Below are positions 7,836-15,785 of a stretch of 64,000 bases of DNA, piece after piece. The notes under the pieces were generated by a model. That model was not told the DNA's origin, did no database searches, and saw only the letters and a program-made list of their open reading frames with translations. Both the position numbers and the translations under genes were made by a program. The first letter of the stretch is position 1, and every line of letters starts with the position of its first letter. This DNA is from Rubrivivax sp. (GTDB lineage: Bacteria; Pseudomonadota; Gammaproteobacteria; Burkholderiales; Burkholderiaceae_C). The DNA is taken from the NCBI GenBank assembly GCA_020248915.1, contig JADCGP010000019.1, forward strand, positions 1 through 64,000. Direction: 5' to 3'.

Positions 7836-8527
7836 GCCCGCGGCTCCTTGTGCTGACAACGGGGTCGATGGCATCTTCCGAACGCGCACGGTCCTTTGCC
7901 ACGCGAAAGCCCCGGCACGTCGGGGCGCTTTCGCGATCAGTTGCGTGGCGACGGGCATCGTCCCATTGACCGGGCGGAAACGGCGACCTACCTTTGCGCC
8001 ATGCAGCAGCTGGCCCTGCATCCAGACCCGGCAAGCCTTGGAGATTTCCTGAACTGATCCCCCGCGTGGGTGCCCGTGCAGGTCGCACAGGCACCCATGG
8101 GGACGATCGAATCGCGGTGATGCACGCCCCACCGATGGGGGACACCCGTTGCGGTGTCGCTCCGTCGGGTGCCCCTGTGCATCGCCGTGCCGAGGACCGC
8201 GCAAGCAATCAGGCACGCCGGGGCATTCGCTCTCAGGCCGGGCCTTCGAGGCAAGGGCTGCGACCAGGTGCCGAGCGCATCCGCTCGAGCGCCGCACCGA
8301 CCGCGCCCTTGCCTCCCGGGCTCGTCCTGTTCTCGCCGATGTCCCCCCGATCGGACGCTGACACCGATCACCGCGCTCGCGCGCGCCACTGAACCCTGTC
8401 AGCCCTGGAGTTCCAGGCCCAGCCCGCAAGGCGGCCGGCGCCACATCACCCAACCGTCACCCGCATGGGGGCCCACGCCCCCGCCACGGGGTGCACGTGG
8501 TCTCCCTTCCCATCCAAGGAGTCCACG
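7836..8527. other. divergent control region, 692 bases without a gene
   Basis: Separates the leftward AcaB-like gene from the rightward 8528-12684 operon and should carry promoters for both. It contains one clear hairpin (7903-7934) and an imperfect one around 8067-8094 (GGTGCC...GGCACC). Open frames here lack ribosome sites and look like composition shadows. I see no tRNA, origin iterons or direct repeats. Confidence 0.45.
7903..7934. terminator. hairpin resembling an intrinsic terminator
   Basis: GCGAAAGCCCCG (7903-7914) pairs with CGGGGCGCTTTCGC (7921-7934) around a 6-base loop, with a two-base bulge. The A-tract/G+C stem/T-tract form is typical of intrinsic terminators in GC-rich proteobacteria. 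Lying upstream of the gene at 7835, it may insulate the two divergent units. Confidence 0.5.
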
Positions 8528-9157
8528 ATGCACAGCACCAACGCCTGCCGTCAGGCCGGCGCCCATGTCGGCTCGCCACACACGGCAAGCCTCGACGCAA
8601 ACCGAGCCCGACTCGGCTCGACGACGATCCCGTTCGTCATCGACGCCTCGTTCGACATCCCGGCCGGCCTGGATCTCCAGGACGATGCCGGCACAGACAG
8701 CGCCACCGGCGCACCGGGCAGCACCTGCGAAGAGTGGGTGGAGGAGTGGAGCGAGGACGACATCGTCCTGCTGCACTGGCGCCTGCTGCAGGAGATCCGG
8801 CACCTGGCCGACCCGTCCACGCCGCTGGAGGAGAAGCTCGACACCCTGCGCTGGGTGTTCACCGAACGCGAGAAGGACGGCCTGCCGTTCTCGTTCGTGA
8901 ACTGCCTGCGCGTGGTCGGCTGCAGCCCGCTGTCGCCGATCCCGTACTGCGGACTCGTCGACGCCGAGGAGGTTCGCGAGCGCATCCGCCATGGGCTGCG
9001 GCCCTGGCTGCACGCGACGCTGGCCCGCTACCCCGGCTGGGTGCGCGAGGCCGTGGCGACCCACCCCGAATGGGTCGAGGCCCGGCTGACCCGCAATCCC
9101 CAGTGGATCAACGAGCAGCTCAAGCAGATGTCCGTGCAGGGCGACCTGTTCGCGTGA
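8528..9157 (+). CDS. hypothetical protein with C-terminal PxW repeats
   Basis: 209 residues. The ATG at 8528 is chosen for the AAGGAG six bases upstream. The family is not recognised. The first 60 residues look unstructured. Then comes an acidic Trp-rich stretch (EEWVEEWSEDDIVLLHWRLLQEI, about 75-97) and helices around WVFTEREKDGLPFSFVNCLRVVGCSPLSP. The C-terminus has three consecutive 11-residue units, ARYPGWVREAV, ATHPEWVEARL and TRNPQWINEQL (about 166-198). It heads a rightward operon with two small unknown genes, the GHKL ATPase and the primase-like gene, so a role in element DNA metabolism is possible but unproven. Confidence 0.6.
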   Translation: MHSTNACRQAGAHVGSPHTASLDANRARLGSTTIPFVIDASFDIPAGLDLQDDAGTDSATGAPGSTCEEWVEEWSEDDIVLLHWRLLQEIRHLADPSTPLEEKLDTLRWVFTEREKDGLPFSFVNCLRVVGCSPLSPIPYCGLVDAEEVRERIRHGLRPWLHATLARYPGWVREAVATHPEWVEARLTRNPQWINEQLKQMSVQGDLFA

Positions 9158-9249
9158 TCACGCCCACCCCGGGCGCCGTGCCTCGGGCCGCGCCGACCGA
9201 TCCGGTCAGCCCGCGGCGGCACGCGCCCATCCGTTCGAAGGAACTCACC

Positions 9250-9525
9250 ATGCTCACGTTCAAGGAAGCCCTCTGCCTGCTGGCGATCGTCGTCGCCTAC
9301 GGCATCACCGGGCGCATGGACTACGAAGACGCCCTGCTGATGGAGCAAGTCCGGCAGCAGGTCGGCGCCGACTGCATCCTGCCGCTCGCAGGCGACGACA
9401 CCCTCCCGGAAGGGGGACCCACCGGGCGCCCGCCGGTGGCCCGCCCCATCGAGGGCACCCGTCCGGAGGCGCCCTGCGTCCCGGACGCTGCGTCGGACCA
9501 GCCCATGCGGCTGACCCGGCACTGA
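9250..9525 (+). CDS. small putative membrane protein
   Basis: 91 residues from the ATG at 9250, with GAAGGAAC upstream. One hydrophobic segment, ALCLLAIVVAYGITG (about 7-21), is followed by a charged tail rich in Pro and Glu. It may be a single-pass inner-membrane protein with its C-terminus in the cytoplasm. It is 92 bases after the preceding gene and 11 bases before the next, in one operon. No family is recognised. Confidence 0.5.
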   Translation: MLTFKEALCLLAIVVAYGITGRMDYEDALLMEQVRQQVGADCILPLAGDDTLPEGGPTGRPPVARPIEGTRPEAPCVPDAASDQPMRLTRH

Positions 9526-9536
9526 GGGGAGCCGCC

Positions 9537-9878
9537 ATGCACACCGATGCACGCCTGGTTCCCGGCCGCGTGCGCCTGCTGTCCGTGCAGGCGCCCGAGG
9601 ACATCGAGTACCTCGTCAAGGAGAGCGAAGTGCTGACCGGTCGGTCCGGCCGCACCTTCGTCATCGCCGGTGCCGACCGGCTCGTCTACCGCGTCCACTG
9701 GCAGCCGCTCACCGAATCCGGTGGCCATGCCGCCGGGCCGGTGGTCGAGCGCCTCGGCCACGACGGCGAGGTCCTGAGTCGCCAGCACCTGCAGCTCTGG
9801 GAGTTCCTGGAGCACAGCCTCGTCGAGGCGCAGGCCGCCGGCCAGTTGTTCACCCCTCCGGTCCGCACGACGCCCTGA
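9537..9878 (+). CDS. small hypothetical protein
   Basis: 113 residues with AGGGGAGCC directly before the ATG at 9537. It appears as a compact alpha/beta protein: LLSVQAPEDIEYLVKESEVLTGRSGRTFVIAGADRLVYRVHW, then QHLQLWEFLEHSLVEAQAAGQLF. It is reminiscent of small DUF3085-type ICE proteins in length and position, but I cannot assign it firmly. It sits in the operon with the GHKL ATPase. There are no Cys clusters and no membrane segment. Confidence 0.5.
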   Translation: MHTDARLVPGRVRLLSVQAPEDIEYLVKESEVLTGRSGRTFVIAGADRLVYRVHWQPLTESGGHAAGPVVERLGHDGEVLSRQHLQLWEFLEHSLVEAQAAGQLFTPPVRTTP

Positions 9879-9986
9879 TGGGCACCGATCCGCGCTGACC
9901 GGCCCACACACCCCGGCGGGTGCATCCCGCCAGGGGTGCGTCCGCCGGTTCTTCCCCCGATCGGGATGCCCCCGAAGGAGTCAACG

Positions 9987-11621
9987 ATGAAGATCCAAGT
10001 CCGAATCAACGAAGAAGGCGCGCTGCGCAACCAGCGCCATGCCTTCAGCAACCGGTTCACCCTGGTGTCCGAGCTGCTGCAGAACGCGCGCCGTGCCGGC
10101 GCGCGCCTGATCCGGATCGACCACGATCCGCAGGCACGGATCCTGACCGTGCAGGACGACGGCCACGGCCTGGACGACTTCCAGAAGCTGCTCAGCTTCC
10201 ACGAGTCGGGCTGGGACGCCGACACCTGCACGCAGGAGCGCCCCTTCGGCGTCGGGTTCTCGAAGTGCCTGTACGCCGCCTCGCGCTGCGTGGTGGCCTC
10301 GGGCCGACGCCGCGTCGACATCGACACCGCGGCCGCACTGGCCAAGGCAATGGTCGAGGTCGAGGAGCGCCCCCTGGATGACGCGGTGACAGGCACCCGG
10401 GTCGAGCTGCACGGCGTCGACCTGCCGGACCTTGCGCAGCGCGTCGAAGAACTGTGCGCCGGATTTCCGGTGCCGGTGTGGTTCAACGGCGAGCCGCTCA
10501 AGCGCGCCATGGCCGAGGCCCACCTGGCCACCCAGGCCAGCGCCATCGGCGCCGTGCACCTCGCGGGCACCCGCGACGGCCGGTACACCCACGACACCTG
10601 GGTGTTCCTGCAGGGCTTCTGCGTGCTGCGGCCGGCCTGGTCAACACGCGAGGACGTGAACGTCGTGCACCTGGACTCGCGCCAGTTCATGGCGCGCCTG
10701 CCGGACCGCGACCGCCTGATCGACGAGGACGTGCAGCGCCAGCGCATCGACACCGAGCTGAAGGCCTGCTGGCGGCGCACGCTGGAGATCGCCAAGGCCG
10801 AACTGCCGCCGCGCCACTTCATCGACACCTACTACGGCGTCATGCGGGGCTGGGGGCACCTCGACCTGCTGAACGACCTCGGCACGCTGCCGGCGGAGCT
10901 GTGCAGCCTGGTGTCGGGCTACCCGGTGCAGGTGGAGCATGGCGAGCGCCGCCATCTGACGACGGTGCCGACCGCGCCTACGCGCGAGGCCATCGAGTCG
11001 GGTGCCGTGCAGCTGGTGGCCCTGGACGACGTGGGCGACGACAACGCGCCGCGCTGGATGATGGCGCGCGCCCGCGGCTGGCTGGTGTTCGACTGGATCG
11101 GCGTGCATGCCGACCACTGGGTGATGCGCCACGTCCGCTTCCTCGAGGAAGAGGGTCAGCGCGTGACGCCGGTGGGCGAGAAGCTGCGCACGGCGCTGGA
11201 GGGCCGCTGGGTCTGGCCCACGGTCATCCTCTGCGAGAAGGTTCGCGTGCGCGTCGGCGACGACGAGACGCTGGTCGGCGACGCCGGGGTCTGCCACGAC
11301 GGCAACCTGTACATCCCCGACGGCGAGACGACGGGCGCGCCGGTGGAACAGCTGTCCTCGTTTACCGACGAGCACGACCAGTTCCTGGATGCCGACCGCG
11401 ACGCCGACCGTGACGCGCTGGCCGATCTGCTGCGCCTGCTGCGGGCGGTGGACCCGGTACAGACGCTGGACTCGCTGCTGCAGTCCCTGCGGCTGGGCAA
11501 GTACCCGCTGCTCCACGGCAAGACCTTCCAGCTGACGGTGGGCGTGGGTCTCGCGCCCGGGCACACCGTCGATCTGGTCGACCACGCAGCGGCAGGCGGA
11601 GGAGCCCATGCAGGACGCTGA
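9987..11621 (+). CDS. GHKL (Hsp90/MutL-type) ATPase-domain protein
   Basis: 544 residues. The ATG at 9987 is preceded by GAAGGAG. The N-terminus has the Bergerat-fold ATP-binding motifs: SELLQNARRAGA (E29, N33; N-box), VQDDGHGL (55-62; G1 box) and RPFGVGFSK (85-93; ATP lid). The remainder (about 200-544) is not recognised and is unlike classic Hsp90, MutL or histidine kinases; the last 60 residues are Asp-rich then helical. It is therefore likely a chaperone- or MORC-like ATPase. Its end overlaps the start of the primase-like gene by 14 bases, so the pair is translationally coupled. A role in replication or DNA remodelling of the element is inferred from that. Confidence 0.75.
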   Translation: MKIQVRINEEGALRNQRHAFSNRFTLVSELLQNARRAGARLIRIDHDPQARILTVQDDGHGLDDFQKLLSFHESGWDADTCTQERPFGVGFSKCLYAASRCVVASGRRRVDIDTAAALAKAMVEVEERPLDDAVTGTRVELHGVDLPDLAQRVEELCAGFPVPVWFNGEPLKRAMAEAHLATQASAIGAVHLAGTRDGRYTHDTWVFLQGFCVLRPAWSTREDVNVVHLDSRQFMARLPDRDRLIDEDVQRQRIDTELKACWRRTLEIAKAELPPRHFIDTYYGVMRGWGHLDLLNDLGTLPAELCSLVSGYPVQVEHGERRHLTTVPTAPTREAIESGAVQLVALDDVGDDNAPRWMMARARGWLVFDWIGVHADHWVMRHVRFLEEEGQRVTPVGEKLRTALEGRWVWPTVILCEKVRVRVGDDETLVGDAGVCHDGNLYIPDGETTGAPVEQLSSFTDEHDQFLDADRDADRDALADLLRLLRAVDPVQTLDSLLQSLRLGKYPLLHGKTFQLTVGVGLAPGHTVDLVDHAAAGGGAHAGR

Positions 11622-12684
11622 CTACGCGGCCCGCATCGACGCCGTGAAGCAGCGCGCGCACGGGCGCTGGAGCGAGGTGCTGGCTGCGGCCGGCATCGAG
11701 GAGCGCATCCTCCGGCATCGCAACGGGCCCTGCCCGTCCTGCGGCGGGACCGACCGCTTCCAGTACACCGACAAGTTCGGCGAGGGCAACTACCACTGCC
11801 GGCAGTGCGGCCCGGGGGGCGGCTTCAAGCTGCTCCAGGCTGTGCGGGGCGTGGACTTCCATGCCGCCCTGTGCGAGGTGGAACGTTGCCTGGGCATACT
11901 GCCGGCGGCGGCCGCCTGCGAAGCCGGTGCCCCAGCGGCATCGGGGGAGCGCATGCGCCGGCTGGTGCAGCGCATCTGGGACGAGGCGCGGCCGGTGGTG
12001 GCCGGCGACGAAGTCGACCGCTACCTGCGCGGACGCGGGCTGACCCTGCATCGGCATCCGCCGGTGCTGCGGTTCCACCCGTCGCTCGGCTACTTCGAGA
12101 AGGGTGCTGACGGCAAGTCGCGGCAGATCGCGGCCTACCCAGCCATGCTGGCGCTGATCCAGGCGCCGGACGGTCAGGCCGTGACGCTGCACCGGACCTA
12201 CCTGCGCGACGGCCGAAAGCTCGACGCCGCCGACGCGAAGAAGGTGCTCTCCGCGGGCATCCACGGTGCTGCCGTGCGGCTGTTCGACGCCGGCGCGCAG
12301 CTCGCGCTGTGCGAAGGCATCGAGACCGCCCTGGCGGTGCACCTGGCCACCGGCAAGCCCGTGTGGGCCGGCATCAGCGCGGGCAACCTGGAGAAGCTCT
12401 GGGTGCCGGACACCGTGCGCGAGGTCTGCATCTACGCGGACAACGACGCCGGTGGTGACTTCGCTGGGCAGTGCTTCGCCTACGCGCTCGCGCGGCGGCT
12501 GAAGCGGGAAGAGAGGACCACCGGCCCGCGCCAGGTGCGGGTGTTCGTGCCGCGCCATGCGGGCACGGACTGGGCCGATGTGTGGTGCCAGCGTGCCACC
12601 GGCCCCGACCAGGGCCGGGGGCAAGCGACCGCATCGTCGTCGGCCGACCGGGCCTCGGGCAACCGGGTGGCCCTCGGTGGCTGA
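11608..12684 (+). CDS. Toprim-domain primase (phage/plasmid primase-helicase N-terminal type)
   Basis: 358 residues. An N-terminal zinc ribbon, CPSCGGTDRFQY...YHCRQCG (Cys42, 45, 64, 67), is followed by a linker and a Toprim domain with LALCEGIETALAV (Glu236) and CIYADNDAGG (Asp278, Asp280). This is the layout of P4-alpha/DUF7146-type plasmid primases without the helicase part. It would synthesise RNA primers on the transferred or replicating strand. It is the last gene of the operon that starts at 8528 and is coupled to the GHKL ATPase; a strong terminator follows. The tail after about 330 is low-complexity. Confidence 0.85.
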   Translation: MQDADYAARIDAVKQRAHGRWSEVLAAAGIEERILRHRNGPCPSCGGTDRFQYTDKFGEGNYHCRQCGPGGGFKLLQAVRGVDFHAALCEVERCLGILPAAAACEAGAPAASGERMRRLVQRIWDEARPVVAGDEVDRYLRGRGLTLHRHPPVLRFHPSLGYFEKGADGKSRQIAAYPAMLALIQAPDGQAVTLHRTYLRDGRKLDAADAKKVLSAGIHGAAVRLFDAGAQLALCEGIETALAVHLATGKPVWAGISAGNLEKLWVPDTVREVCIYADNDAGGDFAGQCFAYALARRLKREERTTGPRQVRVFVPRHAGTDWADVWCQRATGPDQGRGQATASSSADRASGNRVALGG

Positions 12685-12704
12685 GGCAGAGGTCATGAAG
12701 CTTG

Positions 12705-12741
12705 GGGTGCGGCGAGCCACGGCGGGCCGCACCCGCTTTTT
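12705..12741 (+). terminator. intrinsic terminator after the primase operon
   Basis: GGGTGCGGC (12705-12713) pairs perfectly with GCCGCACCC (12726-12734), followed within two bases by TTTTT (12737-12741). It is positioned 21 bases after the primase-like stop codon. Confidence 0.8.
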
Positions 12742-13098
12742 CAGCGGCACTGGACGGGTCGGCGCATGCCCTGCGCCACGACCTGCCGGTGCCGGCGAAA
12801 AGGTCATGCGCCGTCGGCGATGCGGCCGGTTCGCTCCCCTCGTCGTTTCCCGACTGGTAGCTGCCAGACCAGGTGACGCCTCCCGGCGCCACGAAGGCAG
12901 CCCTGGAGATCCCGCGCGACCGATGGCGACACCCGTGTCACCAAAGTCGCGCCCCTGCCTTGCCGATGCATCGCCAATCCACCCAGGACGCGCTGCATGC
13001 GGCGAGTTGTTGTCGTCAACCCACTGCGGGGACCCGTGCCCCGATGTGGGCCGTGCCGTCCCCGCTTCTCACCCACCCCAACCCGATTGGAGAAAGTC
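12742..13098. other. gene-free leader of the DUF932 gene
   Basis: 357 bases between the terminator and the next start codon. Frames that are open here are Arg/Pro-rich and lack ribosome sites. It should contain the promoter of the DUF932 gene. No convincing motif is visible apart from the ribosome site GGAGAAAG just before 13099. Confidence 0.4.
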
Positions 13099-14163
13099 AT
13101 GAAGAGCGGACGTACCCTCGTGAGCCTGGCCCAGGAACTGGAGCGCCAGATGCACTCGAAGAAGGACCTGATCGTGCCGTCGCAGCTGGTGCATCACAGC
13201 ACCGGCGACGACGGCCAGACGCACATCATCGTCAACGAAGCCGGCAACCCGGTGCGCTACGGCGTCACGCCGCTGGCGCGCCGCCAGCTGGCCGACAAGC
13301 TGAAGATCCCGCACTCGTACTTCGAGCGCATGCGCGAGGAGCAACCGGTGCTGTTGGACCGTAACGTCAACACCTGGCTGCAGAGCGAGGACGACCGGCG
13401 CATGCTGCGCACCCTGGACGGCCAGGTGCGCGCGGTGCTGTCGGACCGCTACCGCCGGCTCGACAACTTCGACCTCGCCGAGAGCGTGCTGCCCATCCTG
13501 CAGCAGCTGCCCGACGTGCGTTTCGAGTCGGTCGAGCTGACCGAGACGCGCATGTACCTGAAGTGCATCACCTCGCGCCTGACCTACGAGATGGCGCCGG
13601 GCGACGTGGTGCAGGCCGGCGTGGTGATCTCGAACTCGGAGGTCGGCCAGGGCACGCTGTCGGTGCAGCCGCTGCTGTACCGGCTGGTCTGCCGCAACGG
13701 CCTGATCGCGGCCGACCGATCGCTGCGCAAGACGCACGTGGGCCGTTCGCTCGGCACCGAGGACGATGGCCTGCAGGTCTACCAGGACGACACCCTGCGT
13801 GCCGACGACAAGGCCTTCTTCCTGAAGGTGCGCGACGTGGTGCAGGCGGCGGTGTCGGAAGCGAGCTTCCGGCAGACGGCGCAGAAGCTGCAGAAGACGC
13901 TGAAGATCCCCCTCGTCGGCGACCCGGTGAAGACGGTCGAGGTTCTGGCCCAGCGCTACACGCTCAACGACGTCGAGCGCTCAGGCGTGCTGCGGCACCT
14001 GATCACCGAGGGCGAGCTCTCGGGCTACGGGCTGGTCAATGCGGTGACGCACTACAGCCAGGAGATCGACGACTACGACCGCGCCACGGAGTTCGAGGCG
14101 CTGGGCGGCAAGCTGATCGAGCTCGGCACCGCCGAGTGGAAGGGCCTGGCCGAAGCGATCTGA
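13099..14163 (+). CDS. DUF932 family protein
   Basis: 354 residues. The ATG at 13099 is chosen for GGAGAAAGTC upstream; the open frame continues further 5' without a ribosome site. The sequence fits DUF932, a phage- and plasmid-borne family: PVRYGVTPLARRQLADKLKIPHSYFERM (about 55-82), VRAVLSDRYRRLDNFDLAE (about 108-126), and VQPLLYRLVCRNGLIAADRSLRKTHVG (about 192-218). The 'fRLVCsNGl' box is the family hallmark. Function is unknown; the family is very common next to anti-restriction and replication genes in conjugative elements. Two hairpins downstream probably end the transcript. Confidence 0.85.
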   Translation: MKSGRTLVSLAQELERQMHSKKDLIVPSQLVHHSTGDDGQTHIIVNEAGNPVRYGVTPLARRQLADKLKIPHSYFERMREEQPVLLDRNVNTWLQSEDDRRMLRTLDGQVRAVLSDRYRRLDNFDLAESVLPILQQLPDVRFESVELTETRMYLKCITSRLTYEMAPGDVVQAGVVISNSEVGQGTLSVQPLLYRLVCRNGLIAADRSLRKTHVGRSLGTEDDGLQVYQDDTLRADDKAFFLKVRDVVQAAVSEASFRQTAQKLQKTLKIPLVGDPVKTVEVLAQRYTLNDVERSGVLRHLITEGELSGYGLVNAVTHYSQEIDDYDRATEFEALGGKLIELGTAEWKGLAEAI

Positions 14164-14515
14164 GCACGGCCTGAGCAGGCAGTCCGGCACGGCGGCGAGC
14201 GGGGGCAACCCCGTTCGCCGACCGGGCCGGCGCCGACGTTGCACGACGCCCCGACAAGGGCGTCGTTCACGCCGCACATCGCTTCATGCGGTGGCGCTCA
14301 CGCATTCGCCGGAATTCGCCAGGGCTTGGGAGTGGCAATTCGGTAAGCAGATGCACAGGCCCGCGCCGACCATTGAAGTCGACCCTTCGCCCACCCTATG
14401 CTGGCCGCACAGCGCCGGAACCATTCCTTCAGCCACCGCAACACGACCCGCATCCACCGACCAACCCCTCCACCCTGCCCTGCACGGGCTCGTGGTCCCC
14501 ACGCGAGGACTCACC
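14164..14515. other. terminators of the DUF932 gene and promoter region of the FlhDC-like pair
   Basis: 352 bases without a gene. The first 100 hold two hairpins (14194-14266); the rest should carry the promoter of the FlhD-like gene. GCGAGGACTCACC before 14516 supplies a ribosome site. No tRNA or repeat array is seen. Confidence 0.45.
14194..14266 (+). terminator. two tandem hairpins after the DUF932 gene
   Basis: The first is GGCGAGCGGGG/CCCCGTTCGCC (14194-14219, one mismatch). The second is ACGACGCCC (14243-14251) with GGGCGTCGT (14258-14266), perfect with a 6-base loop. Neither has a long T-run, so termination efficiency is uncertain. Confidence 0.55.
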
Positions 14516-14821
14516 ATGAACCAGGTCCAGCTCTCCGATGTGCAGATCGCCAACCTGACCCTGCTGCTCACCATCCGCGACGGCATCCTCCACGACCGCA
14601 CGGCCGCGTGCTGCCGCTTCGCGCTCGACGCGACCCAGGCCGAGCGGCTCGGCACCATGAGCGTCCAGCAGCTGATGGCCATCGTGGCCAACCTGGGCGA
14701 CGCGACGCTCTTCCCGCCGCGCCGCGACCTGGTCAGCCTGCTCGACACGCCGCTGCCGCTGGTGCGACCGCTGGCCGCGGTCCACGCCCCCCGCCATGTC
14801 ACGGCCAGTCCGGCAGCCTGA
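14516..14821 (+). CDS. FlhD-like transcriptional activator subunit (SetD/AcaD type)
   Basis: 101 residues from the ATG at 14516. The chain VQLSDVQIANLTLLLTIRDGILHDRTAACCRFALDATQAERLGTMSVQQLMAIVANLGDATLFPPR matches the FlhD fold: a paired long helix, then a short helix-turn-helix, ending with the 'qLm.ia..g..Lf' motif. In SXT ICEs and IncC plasmids, FlhD-like and FlhC-like proteins (SetDC, AcaDC) form the complex that activates transfer and excision genes. The FlhC-like gene follows 24 bases downstream, as in those elements. It would therefore be the DNA-binding partner of the master activator; the target promoters are not identified here. Confidence 0.8.
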   Translation: MNQVQLSDVQIANLTLLLTIRDGILHDRTAACCRFALDATQAERLGTMSVQQLMAIVANLGDATLFPPRRDLVSLLDTPLPLVRPLAAVHAPRHVTASPAA

Positions 14822-14845
14822 CGCTCAGTTGCCGGGTCAAACGCC

Positions 14846-15505
14846 ATGCAGTCGCGGGTCGATCGCCAACTGCGCGCCCTGGCGCTGGCCAAGGCCTGTG
14901 CGGCCTGCGGTGCACGCGTGCGCACCATCGGTCATCTGACGGGCCTGCCGCCCCGCGAGGCGCTGCGCCTGCTCTTCCCGGACCGCATGGCCGTGCCTCG
15001 AGGGCGCTCGCCCGACTCCCCCGAGTGGTACCACGGCGCCAACCTGCTCCACCGCGCCGAGGCCTCGATCGTCACGGCCCTGTACCGCCGTCTGCGAGAC
15101 GCCGACTTTCCTGCGGGTGAAGCTCTCGTCGGCGCCTACCGCCGATATATCGGCATCTGCCAGCCGCCGCACCGCATCAGCTTCGACCGCGCCTTCGATC
15201 TGGCCGCGCACACGGACGGCCTGTGGCTCACCGACACGAGAAGTTTCTCGCTCGTCACCTGCCCGACCTGCCACAGCGAGTTCCTGGCGGCCTACGGCTC
15301 CGTGGCACGCTCGAACGACCACTGTCCTTTCTGCAAACTGGTGCAGCGCTATGGGACGGACCCGCGGGTGCAGGGGGCGTTTCCTGTTTGGCCGTTGGCG
15401 GTGCCGACTTCGGAGCAGCTTGGAATGCTCGTCCTGCTTCAGGTGGAATCCGGCCCTTCGACCAGGCATATCGAGCCCTCCTTGGCAGCTAAACATCAGC
15501 GATGA
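14846..15505 (+). CDS. FlhC-like transcriptional activator subunit (SetC/AcaC type)
   Basis: 219 residues. The N-terminal LALAKACAACGARVRTIGHLTGLPPREALRLLFPDRMAVPRGRSPDSPEWY (about 11-61) matches the FlhC helix-turn-helix and the 'G..P.S.eW' segment. The C-terminal half carries the zinc-binding cysteines TCPTC (139, 142) and HCPFC (160, 163), as in E. coli FlhC. The tail past about 175 is not conserved. Together with the FlhD-like protein it would make the activator controlling conjugation genes. Placed at the end of the control region and just before a cargo insertion, it marks a backbone boundary. Confidence 0.8.
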   Translation: MQSRVDRQLRALALAKACAACGARVRTIGHLTGLPPREALRLLFPDRMAVPRGRSPDSPEWYHGANLLHRAEASIVTALYRRLRDADFPAGEALVGAYRRYIGICQPPHRISFDRAFDLAAHTDGLWLTDTRSFSLVTCPTCHSEFLAAYGSVARSNDHCPFCKLVQRYGTDPRVQGAFPVWPLAVPTSEQLGMLVLLQVESGPSTRHIEPSLAAKHQR

Positions 15506-15785
15506 CCTGTAGAACCGACTGACGAAACACCACTTCACCGTCGCGGTCTTGACAGCAACGCAGCGATTGGCGCCTTTCAGCTTCGGATCTCCAAGCATTC
15601 GCGGCAGGTCGCCGCCACCGAGGCGCTGTCCCGGATCGATGTTCGACGTCGATCCCCTCGATACCGCCGCAGTGCGGCCTATTGCGCCGTCGCGACCTCA
15701 GTGTTGCCCTTACCATGTGGATCACGCGTCGTGAGTCGGTGAGTCACTGCTCGCGCTCGAACGCTTCTGCAAGGGTCTATCTCTC

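Noticed and set aside
9936..9986. Earlier start for the GHKL ATPase
   Set aside because: The extension has no ribosome site, whereas GAAGGAG precedes the ATG at 9987.
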